From: UBA11795 sp964652755
GTDB lineage: Bacteria; Chloroflexota; Dehalococcoidia; Lucifugimonadales; UBA826
Length of the DNA stretch: 64,000 nucleotides
Assembly: GCA_964652755.1 (NCBI GenBank)
Contig: CAZZBP010000003.1
Location: 33,403-97,402 of the forward strand
Direction of reading: 5' to 3'
Each line of letters opens with the position of its first letter. The stretch's first letter is position 1. Shown here piece after piece: positions 1 to 7,991 of this stretch. The translations under genes were made by a program, and so were the position numbers. A model generated the notes under the pieces. The model was not told the origin of the DNA. It ran no database searches and worked only from the letters and a program-made list of their open reading frames with translations.

Positions 1-295
1 TTTGTTCGGTTAGTTTAGGGCCGTAGACTTTTAATATGTCCTCTTTTCCAGTGCTTTGATCCCATCGACACAGTAAGAAACAAGGGTAATCTATATCATG
101 ATCAAAGTGGTGATGAGTGAAGAAAAGGTGGTTTATATTTGTGGGCCAGAGTCCAGCTTTTACCAGTTTATGAGTAGCAGCTGGGCCACAATCCAGCATT
201 ATTTGGTCACTCCCAGTCTTTACAACAAATGCAGACCCAAATCTGTTCGGTGTCGGAGTTGGCGTGCCGGCACCTAATACGTGAATTGATGTCAT
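1..295 (-). CDS. Metallo-beta-lactamase-fold hydrolase, N-terminal part (cut by window edge)
   Basis: The frame from the ATG at 295 runs off the window start, giving about 98 residues. It begins MTSIHVLGAGTPTPTP, the usual first strand of RNase Z-like and related hydrolases. Around residue 66 it carries THHHFDHD, which contains the H-x-H-x-D-H zinc motif of the fold, and it has the LDCGPAAT strand before it. The family cleaves phosphodiesters or esters with two zinc ions. The missing C-terminal part would be needed to tell RNase Z from a general MBL hydrolase. The next gene on this strand lies 60 bp upstream. Confidence 0.8.
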   Translation of the reverse strand, partial: MTSIHVLGAGTPTPTPNRFGSAFVVKTGSDQIMLDCGPAATHKLVKAGLWPTNINHLFFTHHHFDHDIDYPCFLLCRWDQSTGKEDILKVYGPKLTEQ

Positions 296-355
296 TAATA
301 CCACCTTTATTCCGAACTATCCCGGGAATTTATTGCCTGGGACTTGAGATTAATC

Positions 356-2155
356 TTAATCATGCGAATAAACCCTGAGACCGCCGGGTTCTGGGATAAT
401 TATTACATTGTCTCCTGTACTTCCCGAGATCGCATCTGTGACGCTCACTGTATTTTCTATATCTAGCTCTAGATCAATTGCTCCTGAATCTGCCCAATTC
501 ACTGAGGTCACCGGATAACCTAGGTCGTCTTCTAGCTGGGCAATAAAAAAACTGCTGTTTGGCGGGGCCAATACTGTGACCCTCTTTCTAGGTCTTATAG
601 TTTTTGTCGTTGGTTCGGGTTCTATTTGTTGGTGTTCCGCCCTTTGCAGCAACCAGTGATAAGGAACTACCACAGCAAATGCCACCAATATTGAAACGGG
701 TATCCGTATTGAGCGAACCGTTTCATAACCCAAATCTCCAGCCAATATATCGCGTAGAACGACGAAAATGAATGTTGAAAGAGCTGCAACGGCTACAAGT
801 AATCCGATTCCGATAATTCCGGTGTAATAAATCCTTTTCGCCGATAACGTGTTCGGCTCATTTATTTTGGCTCTAGAAAGATACTTGATTTGAATATATC
901 CCCAAATAGTGCCTCCGAGAATAAGCATTGTTAGGCCTGAAGCTGCCGGGTCTCGCCATGATTCAGGACTTGAACCGAGTATCGCAGTAGATGGCTCTGT
1001 AATTGCACTTAATACTGTATAAACCAGTGTGGCGATCCCGGGAGCGGAAACTGCTATTCCAATGAATGAGAATGAATATAAGAAAGCCAATCTGTTGTTC
1101 GTAAAGCTTTCTGATTGCCTGTCCCCTGACTCCCGAGTAGTAATTTCTTGATGGTAAAAAATCAGAAATAAGCCAACTACAAGAGAGCTAAGGCCACCTG
1201 GAGCCTGTGACAGAACCTGGCTATTCTCCGTTCCTTCAATGCCCAAGATGAGGGAAATGACCCCATACAAAATGGAGCCAGTAGCTACTGTGGATATAAT
1301 TCCACCTGCCGGTATAGAGGCTAAGTATAGGTAGGTTGTTCGGAACCGGTTATTGGCATCGTTACGGGCGAAAACCAGCCAATGAGTGCCCCATAGGAGT
1401 AACCCTGAAATAAACGCTGCCCCATAATGTCTAGTTGACGTCGTCCAGTGAGAGCGTTCTTCTGCAATCATAAGAAGATTCCCAGTGACTGAATCATATA
1501 AGGCCTGCAACAACGCGTGAAGCATCCCCCCCAGGCCAATAGAGACTAGAATGAGGCCAAATGCACTTGATCCGTAAAGATATACGTTGTGTAAAGCTTC
1601 ACCTGCTTCTGATCCTGTTCCCTCGATTGATTCTAGTCTCCAATGAAAAGCCCAGACACATAAAATAGGGAGAATCGTAGCGACTTGATACCAATCTAGA
1701 TCTTTCACTTCTAGTATCGTTTCCATAACTCCAATTAATGAACTTGCAATTATGGCGACGCTGATAGCGAGGACAAAATATGTGTAAAATTTTCGGATTC
1801 CAGAAGCCCTCTCTGATATATCGACACGAACCTGCCTGGTTACCAAACGCCAGTGAAAAAACCAGAGTGGAGTTCCTACTAAGACGAGTGCGATTCCTAG
1901 AGCAGCCCTTTCGGGACCTGCTTCGATGACGTCTCCAGCGAAAATTTCTTCCAACAAAAACTGCGTAAGTTGAACTGTTCCGGTAACACCCATAGTTAGG
2001 GCGACAAATAAGACTCCGTAAAAGTAAAGTCTTTTTATGACACTGCTGGTTGCATTATGTGTGGTTCTAATTCTCTGGGAAAAAGTTAGATAAATTGCAG
2101 CAGCGAATATCGCGGCGATAATTAAGAAGGGAACGAACTCGAGTATCTCAATCAT
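356..2155 (-). CDS. DUF5671-type polytopic membrane protein with six repeats
   Basis: A 599-residue membrane protein of unknown function. It is built from about six copies of a unit of roughly 80 residues. Each unit begins with a short motif of basic and aromatic residues (IKRLYFYG, IRKFYTYF, LHNVYLYG, FRTTYLYL, NRLAFLYS, AKRIYYTG) followed by a hydrophobic helix and a second helix ending in patterns like W-x-FHWRL or ILWGTHWL. This is how I recognise DUF5671, a domain I associate with Chloroflexota. About 16-18 membrane helices can be counted. The last 90 residues are soluble and Pro/Arg-rich at first (EPEPTTKTIRPRKR), then form a small alpha/beta tail. No catalytic motif is visible. Confidence 0.75.
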   Translation of the reverse strand: MIEILEFVPFLIIAAIFAAAIYLTFSQRIRTTHNATSSVIKRLYFYGVLFVALTMGVTGTVQLTQFLLEEIFAGDVIEAGPERAALGIALVLVGTPLWFFHWRLVTRQVRVDISERASGIRKFYTYFVLAISVAIIASSLIGVMETILEVKDLDWYQVATILPILCVWAFHWRLESIEGTGSEAGEALHNVYLYGSSAFGLILVSIGLGGMLHALLQALYDSVTGNLLMIAEERSHWTTSTRHYGAAFISGLLLWGTHWLVFARNDANNRFRTTYLYLASIPAGGIISTVATGSILYGVISLILGIEGTENSQVLSQAPGGLSSLVVGLFLIFYHQEITTRESGDRQSESFTNNRLAFLYSFSFIGIAVSAPGIATLVYTVLSAITEPSTAILGSSPESWRDPAASGLTMLILGGTIWGYIQIKYLSRAKINEPNTLSAKRIYYTGIIGIGLLVAVAALSTFIFVVLRDILAGDLGYETVRSIRIPVSILVAFAVVVPYHWLLQRAEHQQIEPEPTTKTIRPRKRVTVLAPPNSSFFIAQLEDDLGYPVTSVNWADSGAIDLELDIENTVSVTDAISGSTGDNVIIIPEPGGLRVYSHD

Positions 2156-2216
2156 GACAGGTCCTCTTCTTCAGCTCTGACATTGGTGCATAAATAGCAG
2201 GCAATCGGTTCTTGCA

Positions 2217-2660
2217 CTAGCACTCTGCCGGGAACCAAAGGTCGGAAATCTTCCATTTTCCGTCTTCTAATGAGAGGGTAAACAATTCTTCCCTTCTGGT
2301 TTCGTCAGCACCAAATGGAATCGAAGTTTGAATTGAGGTCACCTCTATTGATACGACTGCTACCCCTTCAAATTCATTGGTGTTTTTATGTGTGAGACTA
2401 TCACCCTTGAACCTGGTTTTGGCCAACGTGGAATTTGCTATGAATTCACTGAAATCACATTCAGATTTTAGTTCATTGTTAAGTAAGGCGTAAGCATTTT
2501 CGAAATCCTCTTCGGACAGGTGTTGAAGGTAAATTTGGACAACCCTTTCCGGGGTGCCTTCTTTCATCGTATGGCTCTTGCGGTTGATTGAGAGTACAAC
2601 GCTTGTAATAACAAGAATGAAAAGTAATGTCCCAACTCCATAGGCAAGGAAGCGATTCAT
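2217..2660 (-). CDS. Membrane-anchored small protein, NTF2/DUF4878-like
   Basis: A 147-residue protein with one N-terminal membrane helix (residues about 7-25, GVGTLLFILVITSVVLSI) and a soluble domain outside the membrane. The soluble part starts with a helix TPERVVQIYLQHLSEEDFENAY and ends with strands that finish in DGKWKISDLWFP, the pattern of NTF2-like lipoprotein-type domains such as DUF4878. Two Cys residues (in SECDF and the last residue) could pair. The gene sits upstream of the DUF5671 gene on the same strand with a 61-bp gap, so the two may be co-transcribed. Function unknown. Confidence 0.6.
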   Translation of the reverse strand: MNRFLAYGVGTLLFILVITSVVLSINRKSHTMKEGTPERVVQIYLQHLSEEDFENAYALLNNELKSECDFSEFIANSTLAKTRFKGDSLTHKNTNEFEGVAVVSIEVTSIQTSIPFGADETRREELFTLSLEDGKWKISDLWFPAEC

Positions 2661-2804
2661 ACGATTGTTACCATTTTTGTTAAATTACAGGGTTTCTGTT
2701 AATAGTTTGCCAGAATATAAATGAAAAATTACAGGTCAATCGGGTCTTGTTTATTGCCATCCCCTCGAAAGACTGCAAACTCGAGTTGGCCGTAAGGGCG
2801 AGGG

Positions 2805-3515
2805 CTATAGTGTGGTGATAATTTCGTTTTGTGTCCGAAACAGGTTCCCGATCCCCAGTTCGGCGGCGTCCATTACTTTGTCCACTGTATCTCTCTGAAA
2901 CCTATTGCCTTCGGCTCCACCTTGAATCTCAATTATTCCTCCATCTTCAGCCATAACAATATTGAAATCTGCGCCTGCTGTAGAATCCTCTTCATAGCAG
3001 AGGTCCAGAAGAACTTCTCTACCGAAAATACCCACACTTGTTGCTGCGACGTTTGTGAACATGGAAGTGTCTTGCAGTGATCCTTCCGTTACTAATCCCA
3101 CTGCAGCAAGGTAAAGGGCAACATACCCGCCAGTAATTGAAGCTGTCCGAGTTCCCCCGTCGGCCTGAAGTACATCACAGTCGATAGTGATTGTACGCTC
3201 TCCTAGCTTCTCGAGTTCTACTCCCGCCCTGAGAGATCTGCCTATAAGCCTTTGTATTTCTTGAGATCGTCCTCGGCGACGGTTTTCTCTTGAGCTACGG
3301 GGGGCCGGTGATCCTGGGAGCATAGAGTATTCAGCAGTGATCCATCCTTGACCAGATCCAGATAAGAAGCCTGGTACCCGCTCGTCTACGCTCGCGGAGC
3401 AGAGCACTTTTGTTTTTCCTGTTGAAATAATCACAGAACCGTTTGAAAATTCCATGGGACCTAATTCAATTGTGACAGGCCTTAACTCCAACTCCTTTCT
3501 TCCGTCTATTCGCAT
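2805..3515 (-). CDS. rph: Ribonuclease PH
   Basis: A 236-residue phosphorolytic 3'-5' exoribonuclease that trims tRNA 3' ends. Length matches the family (about 240). Diagnostic stretches are MRIDGR at the start, GWITAEYSMLPGSP, the Arg-rich loop RENRRRGRSQEIQRLIGRSLR, DCDVLQADGGTRTASITGG and EDSTAGADFNIVM. The ATG at 3515 is preceded by AGAGGAAT, a good ribosome site. It is divergent from aroK with a 123-bp spacer. The partner rdgB, which often follows rph, is not present. Confidence 0.95.
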   Translation of the reverse strand: MRIDGRKELELRPVTIELGPMEFSNGSVIISTGKTKVLCSASVDERVPGFLSGSGQGWITAEYSMLPGSPAPRSSRENRRRGRSQEIQRLIGRSLRAGVELEKLGERTITIDCDVLQADGGTRTASITGGYVALYLAAVGLVTEGSLQDTSMFTNVAATSVGIFGREVLLDLCYEEDSTAGADFNIVMAEDGGIIEIQGGAEGNRFQRDTVDKVMDAAELGIGNLFRTQNEIITTL

Positions 3516-3638
3516 AATTTATTCCTCTAATAAGTTTATGATAAATTTCGTTGCTGTTAATTGATAACTAAAATATTGTTGTAGACTGTTTATGTTTAGA
3601 TCTGAGTAAATGATTCCAACAGTCATTATGCCCTAACT

Positions 3639-4166
3639 ATGGATTACAACATTTATCTGACAGGTTTTTCTGGGACTGGTAAAACTACTACCGGCAAGGC
3701 TCTAGCTAGGATACTGCGTGTAACTTTTATCGATATGGACTACGAAATAGAGAATATCCAGGGTAAAACCATTCCACAGATTTTTAATATGTGCGGTGAA
3801 GAAGGCTTCAGGCAAATCGAGACAAAATTATTGAAAGAGATTTCCAGTGTGACAGGCCAGATAGTTTCCACGGGAGGTGGGGTGCCTACCTTTGATGAGA
3901 ATCGGCGGATTATGTTGAACGCTGGGAAAATAAACTGTCTGACAGCCAAGCCAGAGATTCTTCTTCAAAGGTTGAAGGGTCATGAGGAGGCTGTAGGAGA
4001 GAAAGCAGCTAGGCCGATGCTGCTTTCAGATTGCCCCTTAGCTAGGATACGGCGATTGCTATCTGAGAGAGAAAATTCCTATTCCAAGTCAGATCTTGTT
4101 GTAAACACTGAAATTCTTGAGCCAGAGGCGGTAGCAAAAAAGATAATTGAGAGATTGTCATTATGA
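3639..4166 (+). CDS. aroK: Shikimate kinase
   Basis: A 175-residue kinase that phosphorylates shikimate in the chorismate pathway. Visible motifs are the P-loop GFSGTGKTTTGKALA (residues 9-23), the substrate-binding DMDYEIE, GEEGFRQIE, the glycine-rich STGGGVP and a lid with ARPML. Its last codons overlap aroB (the ATG of aroB at 4163 lies in the ATGA overlap), so translation is probably coupled. It heads the plus-strand run aroK-aroB-TauE-tgt. Confidence 0.95.
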   Translation: MDYNIYLTGFSGTGKTTTGKALARILRVTFIDMDYEIENIQGKTIPQIFNMCGEEGFRQIETKLLKEISSVTGQIVSTGGGVPTFDENRRIMLNAGKINCLTAKPEILLQRLKGHEEAVGEKAARPMLLSDCPLARIRRLLSERENSYSKSDLVVNTEILEPEAVAKKIIERLSL

Positions 4167-5302
4167 ATTCTTCGCAATATCCAGACCTTGCTGGTGAAGT
4201 AAAGACGTCCACGGGAGACCATCCAATTTGGGTTGGTTGGGGAATATTGGAAGAGGTAGGTAGGAGAGTTAGAAGCCTGATGTCCCCTTCTGCAGCTTAT
4301 GTGATTGCAGACGAAAGTGCACATACTTATGCAAGCAAGACACAGATATCAATGGAAGAGGTTGGAATACCGACCCATGTTTATATGATTTCCTCTGGTG
4401 AGACGAGTAAAAACCTGGAGACGGTTCAACAAGTCTACAGTTGGCTAGCCGAGAACAAGGCCGAAAGGGGCCATCTGATACTAGCGGTCGGCGGTGGTGT
4501 TGTGGGAGACCTGGCTGGCTTTGTGGCGGCGACCTATTTAAGGGGAATTCCATTCGTTCAAATCCCGACTACTCTTCTTGCCATGATGGATGCTTCTATT
4601 GGAGGGAAGGTCGCTGTTGATATGCCACAAGGTAAGAATTTAGTAGGTGCATTTTATCAACCTAAATTTGTTTTATCAGATGTGGAAACACTGAAGACAC
4701 TTCCAGTTCGAGAGCTTACGTCAGGATGGGCTGAAGCGATAAAGCACGGTTTAATACTGGATGTTGGCCTTCTTGATACATTTGAAAGCCATGTATCTGA
4801 GCTAAAATCACTCGACCCTGAGATTGCAACCGAAATTATTAGAAGAAGTGTGGCCATCAAGGCAGGAGTTGTCTCCCAAGATGAGAAGGAGACACTCGGA
4901 ATTCGAATATTGCTTAATTACGGGCATACGATTGGCCATGCCATCGAATCCATTACGGGGTACACAGAATACCTCCATGGGGAGGCGGTAAGCGTCGGTA
5001 TGATGGGAGCTGCCAAAATTGGAGAACTGCTTCAGATTATGGATCTTGATGATGTGGAAAGACAAAAGGAAGTTTTACAAGCTTATGGATTGCCAATTTC
5101 TGCACCCGGGCTTAATTCGGAGGCTATTATTTCTGCCATGACGTCTGATAAGAAAACTACCGGAGGGTCTATAAGTTGGGTGCTCCTAGATGGTATTGGT
5201 AAAGCAATTACAAATAATGAAGTCCCTGATAAGTATGTTAGGGAAGCTCTGAAATTTGTTTTGACTTCCGGCGAATACAATAGATTAGGTGGTGTCTGCT
5301 AG
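4163..5302 (+). CDS. aroB: 3-dehydroquinate synthase
   Basis: A 379-residue NAD- and metal-dependent cyclase making 3-dehydroquinate from DAHP. Family signatures are complete: AVGGGVVGDLAGFVAATYLRG, IPTTLLAMMDASIGGKVAVD, KNLVGAFYQP, SGWAEAIKHG, and the metal-binding LLNYGHTIGHAIE and LHGEAVSVGM. It overlaps aroK by 4 bp and its TAG stop is directly followed by the TTG start of the TauE gene. No other shikimate-pathway gene is in the window. Confidence 0.95.
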   Translation: MNSSQYPDLAGEVKTSTGDHPIWVGWGILEEVGRRVRSLMSPSAAYVIADESAHTYASKTQISMEEVGIPTHVYMISSGETSKNLETVQQVYSWLAENKAERGHLILAVGGGVVGDLAGFVAATYLRGIPFVQIPTTLLAMMDASIGGKVAVDMPQGKNLVGAFYQPKFVLSDVETLKTLPVRELTSGWAEAIKHGLILDVGLLDTFESHVSELKSLDPEIATEIIRRSVAIKAGVVSQDEKETLGIRILLNYGHTIGHAIESITGYTEYLHGEAVSVGMMGAAKIGELLQIMDLDDVERQKEVLQAYGLPISAPGLNSEAIISAMTSDKKTTGGSISWVLLDGIGKAITNNEVPDKYVREALKFVLTSGEYNRLGGVC

Positions 5303-6211
5303 TTGGAAGCCTTCCAGGAGATAGTACCGTATCTTGTCCTTGGTATCGGTACAGGAATTTATGGGATATTGGTAGGTGCAGGCGGAGGGGTAATTCTCGC
5401 ACCGTCTCTTATGCTCTTCTTCGGTGTGGACCCCACCGTAGCGGCTGGTACTTCTCTAGCTTTGGTATCGGTGAACAGCATATCTGGAACGTTCGCTTAC
5501 AAACGAACGGGATTTATTGATTTGCGGAGTGGCTTGTTTTTTGCTCTAGCTGCCGTACCTGGCTCCATATTCGCCCCGCTAATATTAGATTATGCCCCAT
5601 CGGGATTATTCAAAATACTCTTTGGAATACTTTTACTAAGTCTGGGTATTCTTATCGGATTGAAACCCGAGAGCAGAGAACGAGAGAGCTCAGAGGCATT
5701 TGAAAAGTTTAAACTATCAAAACCCCCTGCCTTTTCTACCATGCCTGATTGGCTTCAGTTTACTATGGTAAAAAGGAGGATAGTTGCGAAGAAGGGACAA
5801 GTGTTTGTCTTTGAATTTAACGAATCGCTGGGAACTGCTTTCAACATTGTCCTAGGATTTATTTCGAGTTTTTTTGGCACAGGTGGGGGGTTTTTGAGGA
5901 CCCCTGTACTTGTGTCCGCGTTTGGATTCCCTGTTCAAATTGCTGTCGCGACTTCTATATTCGCACTTTCTATTTATTCAACGATAGGAGCCGGAGTTCA
6001 CGCTTATCTTGGAAACGTTGACTGGTATCCAGCCTTTATTTGGTCAGGAGTGGGGCTAATAATTGGAGGCCAGGTAGGTGCAAGACTTATGGAAATAATA
6101 AGAGGTGTTTGGATACTGAGAATCCTTTTATTGATCGTCCTAGTAATGGGTATACAGTTAATAATACAAGGCGTATGGCCACAAATGTTCTCTTTTACAC
6201 TAGTACATTGA
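5303..6211 (+). CDS. TauE/SafE-family sulfite/anion exporter-like permease
   Basis: A 302-residue permease with about eight helices in two repeated halves. Each half opens with a glycine-rich loop: GILVGAGGGVILAP near residue 22 and SSFFGTGGGFLRTPVLV near residue 192, both followed by a threonine/serine-rich helix (VAAGTSLALVS, VATSIFALS). This is the TauE/SafE (DUF81) pattern; members move sulfite, sulfoacetate or similar anions, and the substrate cannot be read from sequence. A soluble insert of about 55 residues separates the halves. The start is TTG, abutting the aroB stop, so translation is probably coupled. Confidence 0.85.
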   Translation: MEAFQEIVPYLVLGIGTGIYGILVGAGGGVILAPSLMLFFGVDPTVAAGTSLALVSVNSISGTFAYKRTGFIDLRSGLFFALAAVPGSIFAPLILDYAPSGLFKILFGILLLSLGILIGLKPESRERESSEAFEKFKLSKPPAFSTMPDWLQFTMVKRRIVAKKGQVFVFEFNESLGTAFNIVLGFISSFFGTGGGFLRTPVLVSAFGFPVQIAVATSIFALSIYSTIGAGVHAYLGNVDWYPAFIWSGVGLIIGGQVGARLMEIIRGVWILRILLLIVLVMGIQLIIQGVWPQMFSFTLVH

Positions 6212-6212
6212 T

Positions 6213-7388
6213 ATGGAAAATAGGGAAACCACTACATCTTTTTGGCTTGAAAATGTCGATGGGAAAGCAAGGGCGGGAAGGTTAATAACACCCAGAGGAT
6301 GTGTTAATACTCCGCTTTTCATGCCGGTAGCCACGCAGGGTTCGGTAAAGGCGCTTGATCCTGAAGATTTAGAAAGCGTCGGTGCAGGTCTAGTTCTCGG
6401 TAATGCTTACCATTTGTACCTGCGTCCCGGTGTTGAGATTATTTCAAATCTTGGAGGACTTCATAGGTTTATGGGCTGGAATGGTCCTATTCTTACAGAC
6501 AGCGGAGGATTTCAAGGATTTAGCCTCAAACACCTGCGAGAAATAAACGAGCATGGGATAACTTTCCGATCACATATTGATGGAAGTACACATTTGATTA
6601 CCCCAGAGGCCATCATAGATGTACAGGAGAAACTATGTTCGGACATAATGATGCCTCTTGATGTTTGCTTACCTCATGATGCGGATGAAGAGTTGGTGAG
6701 TGCAGGTATCTCAAGAACAAACAGGTGGATGGAGCGATGTATTAGATCAAGGACTAATACAAATCAGATTCTGTTCGGCATCGTTCAAGGAGGGCTTTTT
6801 AAGGGTCTGCGCCGGCAATCAGTTGAATTTATGAATAATCTCGACATGCCAGGGTATTCAATAGGTGGGTTGAGCGTAGGCGAGTCAAAATCGAAAATGT
6901 ATGAAATAACAGATTTGACAGCCGGATTACTTCCAGAAGGAAAACCTAGATATCTCATGGGTGTCGGGGCACCGGAGGACATTGTAGAGTGTGTTGCTAG
7001 AGGAATCGATATGTTCGATTGTGTGTTGCCTACAAGAGTCGCAAGAAATGGGGCATTGTTCACGAGTGGGGGAAGACTAAACATAAAGGCAGCTAAGTTC
7101 AAAAATTTTGATGGACCAGTTGACAGCGCATGCCACTGCTATTGCTGTGAAAGGTTCTCAGTCGCCTACCTAAATCACCTATTTAGGGCTAGGGAATATC
7201 TCGCTTACCGTCTAGCATCCATACATAATCTTAGCTTCGTAATCCAGTTAATGGCTGAGATTCGCGGTTCAATTGTGAAAGGGGAGTTTGAAAACTACCG
7301 AAATTGTTTTTGGAGTAGATACAGGGTTTCTGATGAATCAGTTAGGACACAGCAAAGGAAAAAATGGGAAAGCTCCGGCCGCATATGA
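6213..7388 (+). CDS. tgt: tRNA-guanine transglycosylase
   Basis: A 391-residue enzyme that exchanges G34 for preQ1 in tRNAs with GUN anticodons (queuosine pathway). It has ILTDSGGFQ with the substrate Asp, FRSHIDGS, IMMPLDVCLPHDA, FGIVQGG, YSIGGLSVGE, MFDCVLPTR with the nucleophilic Asp, and the zinc site CHCYCC with a downstream His (YLNHLFRARE). One oddity is FQGFSL where most family members have FQVFSL. The ATG begins 1 bp after the TauE stop. No queA, queC-F or secA/yajC neighbour is seen. Confidence 0.93.
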   Translation: MENRETTTSFWLENVDGKARAGRLITPRGCVNTPLFMPVATQGSVKALDPEDLESVGAGLVLGNAYHLYLRPGVEIISNLGGLHRFMGWNGPILTDSGGFQGFSLKHLREINEHGITFRSHIDGSTHLITPEAIIDVQEKLCSDIMMPLDVCLPHDADEELVSAGISRTNRWMERCIRSRTNTNQILFGIVQGGLFKGLRRQSVEFMNNLDMPGYSIGGLSVGESKSKMYEITDLTAGLLPEGKPRYLMGVGAPEDIVECVARGIDMFDCVLPTRVARNGALFTSGGRLNIKAAKFKNFDGPVDSACHCYCCERFSVAYLNHLFRAREYLAYRLASIHNLSFVIQLMAEIRGSIVKGEFENYRNCFWSRYRVSDESVRTQQRKKWESSGRI

Positions 7389-7420
7389 GCATGACAATTG
7401 AAATTCCTGGTGAAGTTGGG

Positions 7421-7699
7421 TTATTTTCCTCCTGCGACAGCGGGTACTATACTTACTTCGTCCCCTGAGTTTACAGTGCTGCTCATTCCGTCAATGAATC
7501 TGATATCCTCACCGTTTATGTAGACATTTACAAAGCTTCGGAGACCACCATCCGTATCGCAAATTCTATCTTTTATCCCCGGGAATTGATGTTCAAGGGA
7601 ATCTAAAACATCATCTATCGACCCAGCGCTAACGGAGGCCTTATCCTCCCCATTCGTCACCTTCCTCAGTGGAGTTGGTATTCTTACTGGCGCGCTCAT
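7421..7699 (-). CDS. MoaD/ThiS-like sulfur carrier with a Gly-Gly-Lys tail
   Basis: A 92-residue beta-grasp sulfur carrier starting MSAPVRIPTPLRKVTNG. I chose the ATG at 7699 over the in-frame GTG at 7714 because the family starts here. Features: helix DDVLDSLEHQFPGIKDRIC, strands SFVNVYINGEDIRF, and the tail VPAVAGGK. Sulfur carriers are adenylated on a terminal Gly-Gly; here one Lys follows it, so a protease would have to remove it first, as HcyD does for HcyS in Wolinella and QbsD for QbsE in Pseudomonas. It follows thrC and a NIL-domain gene, a conserved grouping tied to sulfur amino acid synthesis. Function in homocysteine/methionine formation is inferred. Confidence 0.85.
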   Translation of the reverse strand: MSAPVRIPTPLRKVTNGEDKASVSAGSIDDVLDSLEHQFPGIKDRICDTDGGLRSFVNVYINGEDIRFIDGMSSTVNSGDEVSIVPAVAGGK

Positions 7700-7722
7700 T
7701 AATAGATAATCCACCGTCCTGA

Positions 7723-7743
7723 ACCCGTCTTTAGCCGACGGGT
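7723..7743. repeat. 7-bp hairpin between NIL and MoaD-like genes
   Basis: Inverted repeat ACCCGTC (7723-7729) / GACGGGT (7737-7743) with a 7-nt loop, in the short spacer between two co-directional genes. There is no T-run after it on the minus strand, so it is more likely an RNA-processing or attenuation hairpin than a full terminator. Role not established. Confidence 0.4.
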
Positions 7744-7748
7744 GAAAT

Positions 7749-7991
7749 TTATCCTTCTATGATGTCACCGCCCACCGGATCCACCCTCACTCCAGTGCTG
7801 ACTACCCATTTAAGACTGTCATTGATCACTTTGTCTTCACCTTCCAACTCTAGCACTACCCAACCCATATCGTCTCTGACATCTGCTCGTCGGATATTTG
7901 TAACAACCTCAAAATCCTTTCCCAACTGATAAATGACAGGCTGCTTGATCAAGCCTTGGGGGAAGGTAAATCTGACTCTCTTATTAGCCAT
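7749..7991 (-). CDS. NIL-domain protein
   Basis: An 80-residue stand-alone NIL domain, starting MANKRVRFTFPQGLIKQPVIYQLGKDF. The NIL fold is the ligand-sensing C-terminal domain of methionine ABC importers (MetN) and also occurs in proteins of the direct-sulfuration route from aspartate semialdehyde to homocysteine. Its ATG directly follows the thrC stop (TAG then ATG), and a MoaD-like gene follows. The context suggests a sensor or carrier-binding role in methionine/threonine branch metabolism; this is inference. Confidence 0.8.
   Translation of the reverse strand: MANKRVRFTFPQGLIKQPVIYQLGKDFEVVTNIRRADVRDDMGWVVLELEGEDKVINDSLKWVVSTGVRVDPVGGDIIEG

Noticed and set aside
2661..2804. A short frame after rph reading YSPRPYGQLEFAVFRGDGNK
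   Set aside because: It has no start or ribosome site, overlaps the rph stop in another frame, and matches no known rph partner such as rdgB.
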